Shown here piece after piece: positions 13,901-25,935 of a stretch of DNA of 64,000 nt. Position 1 is the stretch's first letter. Every line of letters begins with the position of its first letter. The stretch lies in contig QANU01011207.1 of the NCBI GenBank assembly GCA_003254905.1, forward strand, positions 920,919 through 984,918. The letters are read 5' to 3'. The position numbers were made by a program, and so were the translations under genes. This DNA is from Nissolia schottii (Eukaryota > Streptophyta > Magnoliopsida > Fabales > Fabaceae). The notes below the pieces were generated by a model that was given only the letters and a program-made list of their open reading frames with translations, did no database searches and was not told the origin of the DNA.

Positions 13901-14948
13901 GTTATGTGACACCAAGTACTCCTATAGGTGTGACATCGAGTACATAAATGGGTTGATTGGTGCATGGTTTAGAATTTAGGATATTATTATTAAATGATAT
14001 AATTAATTAAGTGTAGTATCAATTAATGTCAAAAGGATATCAATGTAATTTACCTTTTAAAAAAATTTGGGTCATGAATTTATTATCGGGCCATGAAGCT
14101 ATATTTTCTATGGGCCTCTTTTGGGTCAATCGTGTTTTTAATGTTAACATTGTCAACCTAGACTTTCATATCAAAAGGAAGGGCTTTATTTATTTTGGTC
14201 ATTTAGGAAGGACTTTTGTTTCTTTAGTCAGTGATGATAAAGGTCTTGTGTGTTTTTATTTTACTTGAAGGGCTTTTTGGTTTGGGTCGAACGATAATAA
14301 GGGGCTTTATAAGTCCCCTTTACAGTCACCTTAATTGGGCTAACCAATTTCACATTGCTAAGGACTAAATTTTGGGTAATGACAAAAAGTGTGCACAAAA
14401 TATTTTTTTGTGGCAAATTTAGTTTTTCCTTGATTTTTTTGCAAGGACTAACATGGGTTTTACATGGGTAACGGAAAATTTTCTGGAACTAAATTAACTC
14501 TAAAAAATATTTTCAAGGACTAAATTATTTATTTTAAGACCAAGTTAGACACTGAGAAATCTTTGACGGACCAACTTGGGCATTAATTTGCCTGAAAAAG
14601 GAACATGCACGAAAACGACATCGTTGAGATCCAAAACAAAAACATAAAACGACATCGCTTTTAGTTGACCTATGAATTGAAATGATAGCAATTCTTTTTC
14701 TGCTTATTCAACACCAACATCAACAACAAACATCAACGACATCTTTGAACCAAGGGAGCTTTTTCAATAAAGCTTCATTTTTTTTTTTTCGATACGAACG
14801 AGGTCTCTTCCTTCTAAAACCCCAAAACCTTGTCTTCTTAAGAACTTCCGCCAAACTTAGCGGCGATTTTTCCAACCCTCATTCTTCACACCACCTTCTT
14901 ACATATACCTCATACGCTCCTCTCCTTATTCTTTCTAACCCCATTGCA

Positions 14949-17900
14949 ATGGCTCAGGTTGTGGCTACACGATCCATTCAGAGCACCCTTTTGAGCCCCG
15001 GTTCTGGATCTGCGCACGAAAGGGCACAGAAGCTGCTAAAGCCTCCAACTTTTGCTTCCAAGGTTGAAGGGAACAACAACAAGTACTCCCAAGTTGGATT
15101 CAGAAGCTTCAGAATCAGTGCTAGGAACTCTGCTCCCGCTGAAGTCGTTCCCGTTTCGCCCGAAGATGACCCAAAGGTTAGTGCTTTTCTTCCGTGTCTT
15201 GCTAAAGTTTCTGCCTTTTCTCGTTGTTTGGTTGCTGAGAGAAAAAAGGATGGGGAAATTTGAGATTTGGGGGGTAGGACCCCAGATGCTGAAAATGATG
15301 GGAAATTGGACAATATTAGTGGCTGTGAGTTTCTGAAAGAAAAATTGTTGTGACCCTTAAAAACAGAACGAAGTTTGTGAAACAAAAATGTATCTGAGTA
15401 TTGAGTAGTCTATATATATACAGAGGGGTATATGAAAAAAGTAACTAACTAACTAACTAACTTCCAGCTGCATTTACATCGCGTTGCTAACTGAATAACA
15501 GAAGGAGTTTAGATTTGCAAGAGTTAGTTGCATCTTTAGTTACTTGCAGCTTCGGAATTATTTGTTTGTGTTTAACCCTTTGTTGTGTGTTTTGGTGATT
15601 AGCTTGAGGAGCATTTGCAGCATTTGCGTGGTGTGCAGCAACTTGGCGACACTTCGGTTGGGATGTGGTCGAAGCCCACGTTTAGGCGCAAGACAAAGAT
15701 AGTTTGTACTATTGGTCCATCGACCAATACCAGGGAAATGATCTGGAAGCTTGCTGAGGCTGGTATGAATGTTGCTCGCCTCAATATGTCTCATGGAGAC
15801 CATGCGTCTCATCAGAAAGTTATTGACTTGGTTAAAGAATATAACGCACAGTCAAAGGACAACGTAATTGCGATTATGCTTGACACTAAGGCAATTTCTT
15901 TACTCAAGTATTCTTCTTATTATTATTTCTAAACAAGGGTGCTATGTTATAATATATTTATATAATCACGATTTAGTGTTTGATTTAAACTGGATAGAGT
16001 TATCACAAATAATTTTCTTGAGCACTACTAATTCACTCATTTGCACTCAATTAGTGATGAATGGTACTCAACTCTTAGGATTTCTTTTGTCGGATTGGTT
16101 AGTTAGAAAATGCTAAAACATAGAAATTCAACAGTTCCTATTCCCTTGCAAGTAATTTCAGTTAGAAATTTCTCTTCTAAGCACAATGTGTTTAAACTGA
16201 TTGCATTTTATCCCTTTATAAGCATAATATAGATTGCATTGTAATTAGCCCCTCGATTTCTCCATTGTTTGGTTTTAATCAAGTTATCAATCAGAGATCA
16301 ACTGTGCAGCCCATCTGCAAAATTTCTCTCAAACACTCATGGTTTCGGCATTCTTCTTTATATGTCAAGAATTATTTGTTGCTGTGTCATATGATGATGC
16401 TTTTCTTTTGTTTTCAGGGTCCTGAGGTTAGGAGTGGGGATCTGCCACAACCAATCAATTTAGAAAGTGGGCAGGAATTCACTTTTACTATCCAGAGAGG
16501 TGTTGGAACTGCAGATTGTGTTAGCGTGAACTACGATGATTTTGTCAATGATGTGGAAGTTGGGGACATGCTCCTTGTTGATGGTATGATGATCAACTGA
16601 TCAGCCTACGTGTTAAAGTTACTTACCATTTTGCTTTGTGATCAAGGAAATCATGTAAATATTGGGGTGATTTGTTTGTATGGTCCTTTAACTTTTATTG
16701 AATAGGTTGTCCTGCCATGGGGGAAAGTCTCATAGTCTTTATAAAGTAAAAGTAATATATCACTAGAGGTAGGTCTCCTGATACAGTGCAGTAACTTTCT
16801 GGTGAAAATATGTTATTGCTTATCTTTGCAGTAGGATCTGTTTATATAGGGGTACCTGGTTTGTCTTTTGTTTAAAAACATAATAAAAATCTATGCATTA
16901 TATTTTGCATCAGAGATGATTGAAACAAAAAAGAATTATGATGTATGCAGGTGTTTGTTACTTTCATTGTTAAGTTGATGAATAAACATGCTTGTACCCG
17001 ATTATCACCCCTTCCCTGTAAATTATTAGTTGCAATTCACTAACTAAAGTTCAAGTAAAAAATATATAATAAACAAAACGTTTGAAGGATATATTGGATG
17101 ATATCTTCAATTGTCTTCTTATTCTCAAAAAGTGTCAATGGATATGTATGCTATAGTACATATAATACCTTTGATGAACTTTTGACCGTTGATGTAGGTG
17201 GTATGATGTCTTTGATGGTTAAGTCCAAAACAGAAGATTCCGTTAAATGTGAAGTTGTTGATGGAGGAGAGCTCAAGTCAAGACGGCATTTGAATGTTAG
17301 AGGAAAAAGTGCAACACTGCCTTCGATTACTGGTTAGAGTTCAAATGGTTAATCTTATCCTTGATGATTTTCTACTAGTGTCTCTTTCTATAGGCCCGTC
17401 TGTATTGGGGTACATTGTGAGGATTGAGAATGTGGTGGTTTTCTATGTAAATAATTTTTGCTTTGATTTGCTGCAGAGAAGGATTGGGACGACATCAAAT
17501 TTGGAGTGGATAACAAAGTTGATTTTTATGCTGTCTCCTTTGTTAAGGATGCTGAAGTTGTTCATGAACTGAAGAATTATTTGAAAAGTAAAACATTTTG
17601 GAGATCTTTATTTCGAAAACGTATCAATTAGTTTGGTTCATACTTCATATTTAGATTATTAGAAGGATGTTAATTTTTCCATTCAATACTGCAGGCTGTG
17701 GAGCTGATATACATGTCATCGTAAAAATTGAAAGTGCGGACTCTATACCAAACTTGCATTCAATTATCACTGCTTCCGATGGGGTGCTTAACCTAATCCT
17801 TGCATTATTTCTTCATGCTTGCTGCTACATTCTGTGGATGATTTAGCATATATTGTATATTGTAAATTCAAAAATCTTCTCTACTCTTGAATGTATTTTC

Positions 17901-19788
17901 ATAGTCGTTATGATGGAATTGACCTGTCTACTTTTGCCTTCCTGTTTAGGCTATGGTTGCCAGAGGAGACCTTGGTGCAGAGCTCCCTATTGAAGAGGTT
18001 CCGCTTTTGCAGGTAAACTCCTTTTTCACGAAAACTGAGAATCTGTAGTTAAGATAATTATCGATTGGTATCATTTATATAACTGGATGAAATTTCATAA
18101 TGCTTGTTAATGTAGGAAGAGATAATCAGCTTGTGCCGTAGCATGGGAAAAGCTGTTATTGTGGCAACAAATATGCTGGAAAGCATGATTGTTCACCCAA
18201 CACCGACCAGAGCCGAGGTATCAGATATAGCAATTGCTGTTAGAGAAGGTTCTGATGGAATAATGCTGTCTGGAGAAACTGCTCACGGAAAGTAAGTTAA
18301 CTAGCTTTCCCTGCTCCCAACAACGGCACAATAATGCAAGTATTAATTATTGAATAATTTTTTTTATGTTTCTCATTGTGATTCCATACAAAAGAATCGC
18401 TCAGTTAATTGTGCACTTCATTAATTGTTTCTATTATCGAGCCAAAAGGAATGATTAGATTTATTATAATGCAGGTTCCCACTAAAAGCTGTGAAAGTAA
18501 TGCATACAGTTGCATTACGAACAGAAGCCACTATACCAGGAGGTCAAATGCCACCGAATGTCGGTCAAGTGTTCAAGGTTTCAAGTTGATGTTTGTGTTT
18601 CCTTGATGACTCTTTATGATTGCCTTCTCATTTTGTCAACACTGAAAATGTGTATTTCTTTTTTTATTCGGTTCTGTGTAGAACCACATGAGCGAGATGT
18701 TTGCATACCATGCAACGATGATGTCGAACACCCTCGGAACCTCAACTGTTGTATTCACTAGAACAGGTTTCATGGCTATTCTACTGAGCCACTATCGACC
18801 TTCTGGCACCATATTCGCATTCACAGATGAGTGAGTTCTTTTTCCCCCCTTTCTTTCTTTTATTTTATATAACTCAGCTGATAAATCAACAGCTACTCTA
18901 AATGTTCATGACTATTCTGCTTTTTTATAAGCTGTGAAATGTAGCAGTTTACCTAGGTATCCGGAAAAAGAAATAAAAAAATAAAAAAGAGTTAGTTTGT
19001 ATATAATATATCTGCTATTATGCTGGGACAGATTTATTATCTAACCTAATCTTTCTTGTCATGCAGTAAGAGGGTGCAACAGAGGTTGGCGCTGTACCAA
19101 GGAGTCTGTCCTATATACATGGAATTTTGCAATGATTCCGAAGCGACCTTCAAAAGAGCCTTGCATCTGCTGCAGGTAATGTTTGGAAGACGTAATATAA
19201 TGATTGAGATGTTAATAGAGCACTTCTAACATTGCTATTCATCAATGGCATAAACCATGGACCTTATATAAACTTCTTTCTATTGTTGATACTGTCACAT
19301 CCAATTATTTATTGCCACATTGAGTCAAACAATGCAAAAAAAAAAAAACATCAATGCTTTGTCTTGTACTTACGGAAATGACCTCCGATTACATTAACTG
19401 ACCTTTGACATGCACATTTTTATGCAATGCAAACCAGTGAGTAGGGATAATTGGTTCTCCAATTCCTTTTAAAATGCATTTTAATATCAGAGTAATGAAT
19501 CCTTCTGAAGGGATTGTTGAACTTGTAGTCCTGAATTTAGACTCAATTTATGATTTCCTTAGTTGAATTTGTGGCGTAAAATGCAATTCACCCTACTATG
19601 TACCTTTTTTTTTTTCAAATAATCTTTTTTGCTTCTTTATCATCATCATATTGATATGGTACTTTTGTTTCCATGTGCAGAAGCAAGGAATGGTGAAAGA
19701 AGGAGAAGAAGTGGCACTTGTACAAAGTGGAAGGCAACCTATATGGAGGTCCCAATCCACTCACAATATCCAAGTCCGGAAAGTGTAA
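14949..19788 (+). CDS. PKP2: Plastidial pyruvate kinase beta subunit (PKP2 type)
   Basis: Twelve exons: 14949-15176, 15603-15890, 16418-16583, 17198-17332, 17477-17587, 17695-17783, 17950-18012, 18116-18291, 18475-18577, 18682-18830, 19067-19175 and 19681-19788. They give 574 residues in one continuous frame. The enzyme turns phosphoenolpyruvate and ADP into pyruvate and ATP in plastids, feeding fatty-acid synthesis. It starts [11 protein letters not shown], like the Arabidopsis beta subunit At5g52920. Residues 1 to about 63 look like a transit peptide. Motifs seen are [19 protein letters not shown], the active-site VIVKIESAD (Lys about 320), ARGDLGAE and [10 protein letters not shown], with the ending [10 protein letters not shown]. 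No damage was found. Intron 2 begins with GC. An in-frame ATG at 14682 could add 89 residues, but the family start is at 14949. Confidence 0.96.
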
Positions 19789-19999
19789 AACTAATTAACT
19801 TTTAAGGAATTACTTTTTTGTTAGTGCAGCATCTTATCAACCCTTTTTTTCCCGTCTTGGTTGTTTTGGTCCTTCCTCCTAGGTTTCATTTTCTTTTTGC
19901 ATTGTTATTGGTATTTTGTTTTCTTTGTATGTATTTTTAATTTATTAGCACAGACAAGCTGCAGAACATGTTATTGAAATGAGAAAAAGTGTCAACTAC

Positions 20000-20416
20000 T
20001 CATAAACATTCATTAATCATTACACATAAAAACAAGTTCACTGCCTCATAATAACTAGAGACATATATTAAGAATGTAGCATAGTCCCACGCTTCCAGAA
20101 GCTTCTCCGGGTTTCCCTTGGAGTATATGCAAGGGCTGTACCAGAAGAGCTCAACCCATATGAAGTCCACGTGTCCGGGTACACACATCCAGGCAATGCG
20201 GATATGTAGATTCATTTGCCTGCCTGTTGTGGAGGAGCACGAATTCGTCCCAGTGAAGGTGGGGCCCATCCAAGGAAACGGCCCCTGGTGGCCCATACAT
20301 GCCACTAAGGAACTTCTCCTATAGGTATTTTGCAAGGCCACCTGTTTCGAGAACGGAGAAATAATATTATGGATGATGCGAGAGAGGGTTGAGAATAATG
20401 CATTGGAGGCTGCCAT
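20000..20416 (-). CDS. Hypothetical protein, 138 residues
   Basis: An uninterrupted frame starts at an ATG at 20416 (MAASNALFSTLSRIIHNI) and ends with TGA at 20000. The central part (20090-20330) is clearly richer in G and C than its surroundings, which favours real coding. A TATAAAT lies at 20458-20452 on the same strand, uncomfortably close to the ATG. The N-terminus could be an organelle-targeting or hydrophobic helix. No family was recognised. A second frame over the same GC-rich part also reads open for about 50 codons, so the frame choice is not certain. Confidence 0.35.
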   Translation of the reverse strand: MAASNALFSTLSRIIHNIISPFSKQVALQNTYRRSSLVACMGHQGPFPWMGPTFTGTNSCSSTTGRQMNLHIRIAWMCVPGHVDFIWVELFWYSPCIYSKGNPEKLLEAWDYATFLIYVSSYYEAVNLFLCVMINECL

Positions 20417-20459
20417 GCTAATTAAGGCCAAGAGAAAGAGAAAGCAACCGATTTATAGT

Positions 20460-21730
20460 AGAGATCATTTGTTTGAACATGCTCACTCCTCATATTTAAA
20501 CACATTAAAAAAATGTGATTTTAATAGTTTTATTTAAAATACATTCATATATTTATGGGTCTAATGAAAAATATTTAAATATAAAATATTATAATTGTGT
20601 GCATGTAAAAATCTTTAATGCTAGAGAAGGAAAATGAGTTCAAACAACAATTTTTTGTACAATAACTTAAAATATCGTGTCCACAACATATATGAATACT
20701 AATTTTATTTTTATTTTTACCCCGAAAACACATGTTAAATAAAGTTTTAAAGGTTCAAAATTTGGGCTCCTCTATGCCAAAAGTTATTAATCTTATCTCA
20801 ATCCACCAACCTCACTAGATTCCCCTTGCAGACCACCCCATTATTTATCATTGAACCATTGGACATCTCCTTTTTGGGTCCATTGAAATATTGGACATAT
20901 GCAAGGACCAAATTAAACAACCAAAAGTTGCGTGGAAAACGCTTTTGTTTGGTTCTTACTTTTTTTATAATCTAGTCTTGAGAATTCATTAATCGAGTGA
21001 AACTAAATATAAGTAGTGCGTAGGCCGTAGCTTTCCAAGATTAAAAAAGATTAACATTGGCGAATGGAATATTAAGTAGTATCGTACGTTGTGGCTTTGC
21101 AAACGTCTTCCTTTTGTTTTTTTTTTAATTGTTCTCACCTTTGTAGTACCACAATGGAATTAATATGCTTCCTTATTATTATGCTTGTTATAAATTGTGT
21201 TTTCATTAAGAGGCAGCCAACTACAAAAGACTACATGTAGAAGATTCTGACTAGCGAATTGGATGAAGTATTGCTAAGTGAAGGGTCATAGAATGCCTAT
21301 AGTAGAGAAACATACTTTTGAAGGGATTAGCAATGTAACAAATTTCACATTGAGGAGTTAACATTAAAAGTAATGCTTTACAGGGAATTGAATTCTTCCA
21401 CTCTAATTTGCTAACTTTTAATGTGTGGTTCACAATCCACACAGGGAATTATGCTCGTTATAGCTGGTCGCCACCTACCTCGAGTTCAATGCCAAAATTA
21501 ATGTCTTCCAGTACAGCATCACATCACCCCCCATGTCTTGTGTTAGAGTCAACAGTTAAGAGTGAAGTTACTTAAGTTGTTCTAAGAAGCAGTACACTTG
21601 CCTTTAATCTCTTTAACCGCGTGTTTTGTGTCTGTATCAATGATTCATACTTGTCATTGCTAGCATGGAATATATTTCCAGAGAAAGAAAAATCATACTT
21701 TCATATCATTTCTTGTAAATTTATTTCAAT

Positions 21731-21765
<35 letters not shown>

Positions 21766-21854
21766 TATTACATATATAATAAAGTGTTCACCGTTTACAG
21801 CACTCAAATACCAAGTGCTGAATATATTATTCCAATGATAAAGAACAAAAAAAA
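20460..21854. other. Intergenic DNA with an (AT)n tract
   Basis: No gene seen. An (AT)n microsatellite lies at about 21733-21762, close to the 3' end of the chitinase gene. The remainder is ordinary AT-rich sequence. Confidence 0.75.
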
Positions 21855-23061
<1,207 letters not shown>

Positions 23062-23299
23062 CTAGAAAAGTTTCGTAGATGCTTCTAAATTGAGAAAATT
23101 ATTTTTATTTGCATATCATTTATCACCCAAAATATTAATTCTGTACAACATTATTATCTTTGGTAATCGCCACCCAACCGTACTAATAACATACATTATA
23201 AAATATAAAACCAAATATTACACCACAAAAATAAATATTTTCAGGGAACATTTTTGCATACTCGTATATGTATGAATTAAATATTGTTATAAAACATAA

Positions 23300-23308
23300 A
23301 AATGAATA
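23300..23308. repeat. Left 9-bp target-site duplication
   Basis: AAATGAATA directly precedes the element end and recurs exactly at 24434-24442 after the other end. Confidence 0.9.
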
Positions 23309-24433
23309 GGGTTCATTAAGTTTTTCATCCCTGTAATTTGGAAAAGTTTGGTTTTGGTCCCTGTATAAAAGTTTTAGTCCTTATAAAAGTTGAAAATTTG
23401 GTTTTAGTCCCTGGAGTTGGATGGAGGGTAACGGCGCTGACGTGGCCGTTAATGGCGCTGACGCGACGCTAACGTGGCGTGCCACGTGGCACGACCCAAA
23501 ATTTTAAATTTTGACCCGTTACCCACCCACACTGCCCACCCGACCCGACCCGGAATAAATTTTAAAAAAAAAAATTCCTAACCCCCACCCCACCAACCTC
23601 ACTGCCACCCACCCAGTCCCCCAGCACCCACCCCACGTCTGTCCCGTCGCCGGCGTGCTCCCACACTGCAGAACCGAAGACAACACAAACCAAACACACA
23701 CCTGTAGAGAAAAATCAAACCAAACAGACACATACCCCAACACAACACACACACAACCACCCCCCAAATCAGCCAACACACACCAAGAGAGAAGAGATCA
23801 AGAGAGAGAAGAGACAGATCTGAACCCAAGAGAGTTTGGGGCCAAGTGAGTTGGGGGAGAGAGAAAGAGGCCCATCTGCCATGGCGGCGGTGGCCCTCGA
23901 GGTTGAGTGAGAAGGCGCGGAGAGAGAGGGCNNNNNNNNNNNNNNNNNNNNNNNNNNNNNNNNNNNNNNNNNNNNNNNNNNNNNNNNNNNNNNNNNNNNN
24001 NNNNNNNNNNNNNNNNNNNNNNNNNNNNNNNNNNNNNNNNNNNNNNNNNNNNNNNNNNNNNNNNNNNNNNNNNNNNNNNNNNNNNNNNNNNNNNNNNNNN
24101 NNNNNNNNNNNNNNNNNNTGGGGGACTGGGTGGGTGGCAGTGAGGTTGGTGGGGTGGGGGTTAGGAATTTTTTTTTTTAAAATTTATTCCGGGTTGGGTC
24201 GGGTGGGCAGTGTGGGTGGGTAACGGGTCAAAATTTAAAATTTTGGGTCGTGCCACGTGGCACGCCACGTTAGCGTCGCGTCAGCGCCATTAACGGCCAC
24301 GTCAGCGCCGTTACCCTCCATCCAACTCCAGGGACTAAAACCAAATTTTCAACTTTTATAGGGACTAAAACTTTTATACAGGGACCAAAACCAAACTTTT
24401 CCAAATTACACGGATGAAAAACTTAATTAACCC
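23309..24433. mobile_element. Non-autonomous Mutator-like element (TIR-MULE)
   Basis: The element has terminal inverted repeats of at least 315 bp, at 23309-23623 and 24119-24433, differing at only about four positions by eye. It is flanked by a perfect 9-bp direct repeat, as Mutator elements make. The ends read GGGTTCATTAAG and its near-complement. No transposase is visible. The visible interior (23624-23931) is GC-rich, with CA-rich and GAGA-rich stretches and short open frames, and could be captured host sequence (Pack-MULE), but no source gene was recognised. The interior contains a run of N. The high arm identity suggests a young insertion. Confidence 0.9.
23932..24118. other. Assembly gap (187 N)
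   Basis: The run of N ends exactly where the visible right inverted repeat begins. The true length and content of the element's interior are unknown. Confidence 0.99.
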
Positions 24434-24442
24434 AAATGAATA

Positions 24443-25935
24443 TTATTACTGAACATTTCTATGTGTATGTGCATGCATGTATTTATTATTCTTTTTCTAT
24501 GTTCTTTAATCTTTGTTTCTCCGTTCTTTAATATTTGTTTTTATGTTTTGAGGCATATAAATAATATTTTTGTAATAAATAATACATAGTTTTCTTGCCC
24601 AGAGGAAAAATTATATAAGAATTTCTCTGTTCACTTATTAATATAGCATTAATTATCTGCTGCTTGAAGAATCTTATTCTCAAGTGTTGGACGACTTGAC
24701 TCGGAAAGGTTCTACCCTAAAATTGACCTTCACCTATCAGAAATTTTTGTATGCTTTCGTGTAATTAAGACTCTACTTACTCCATTACAATTATGGCATT
24801 TTTAACTTCAAAGAATGACAGAACTTATCATTAATTTATGTACTTAAAATAAACTAATAAGTATTTTATTTTTTTAAAATTCAGGATATCTAGCAGTGAC
24901 TCATCCCTCGCATTAAACTATGGTGATATGCTAATACGTTAACAAGTCACCTCACAGGGGACAACTTTGGAACACAGTACGCGTTTAGTATTGATTCCTT
25001 GGTCAAAAGTGGGCAAATACAACGTAGTTTCTGTTATGTGAACTTCTCATATATTCAAACATGACAAAGTGGAATTTTACCTGTCAATATCCATCTATCT
25101 TTTAGGTTACCATTTGTCATTCATTCACATGATATAAGCAAAAAAATAAAAAATAAAAAGAAATTCAATAAAACTGATAAGTAAAACATGCTCTAGATTG
25201 TAGTCTCTCCCAAGTTCAATTCTTTATTTAGCTGAACCTAACTCCAAAATCCAAACAGGCTTAGGGTCGGTACATAAGTTAAAAAAAAGCTTATTACAAA
25301 AAAAAGATTTTTAAAAAATAACTTATAAGTTATTTTATATTTAAAAATTTAATAAAAGAAATTTTTATTTTAAGTATTTAAAAAAAAATTGATAAGTCAT
25401 ATATTTTAACCTTTAAAAAAACACTAAAATTGACTTTTTAAGAAGTAATAAACAGTATAATCAAACATAACATAAATTAAAAATATAATTTCCGACTTCT
25501 AAAAACTTAAAAAAAAAAAAAAGTCAAAATTTGTGTCCCAAGACACTCTAACTAGAACTGAAGTTACTATAACCTATAGCCCTAGCCAATGCCAATTGCA
25601 AGCTTAAAATAATTATAGTAACAATGTAACAACAACAACAATCCTGCCTTATCCTGCTTGATAGAGTTGGCTATAAAGAATAAACTATTAAACTCTATTT
25701 TATAGCAGCAAAATTGCAAATTCAAAAAAAGATAAGGCAAGAGGACATCAATACTCACTGTCTTGTTTAACTAACACTGGTTTCGGCCTATAAGACTAGA
25801 GAATGATGCTATCACTAGAACACTAATTCCTTTTTGTGCTCAAGTTTTTGATCCACCATTGTACCAAAAAATATATAAAATAAAAGAATTCCCTGGCATC
25901 AAAGTTGTCAAATTACAATATTTTCATCAGGAAAC
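24443..25935. other. AT-rich intergenic DNA
   Basis: No gene was seen. The part 25261-25540 is a low-complexity, partly palindromic A/T stretch (AAAAATAACTTATAAGTTAT near 25315) and may be an old miniature transposon, but no ends were defined. The 3' UTR of the PPR gene probably lies just before 25935. Confidence 0.65.

Larger units (their letters stand above)
5214..14681. other. Long AT-rich intergenic region with duplicated non-coding blocks
   Basis: No convincing gene was found in about 9.5 kb. The open frames are short and in AT-rich DNA without domain similarity. The region holds related blocks listed separately (6388-6776, 8845-9045, 9042-9430, 9900-10200, 10578-10980), a (TA)n run at about 13674-13696, and many homopolymers. 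Near 14614 and 14646 the motif AAAACGACATCG occurs twice, within 340 bases of the PKP2 start codon. Confidence 0.7.

Noticed and set aside
23519-23931. GC-rich open frames in the Mutator-like element
   Set aside because: They lie in or next to the inverted repeats, differ in every frame, and one runs through the N gap. No protein family was recognised.
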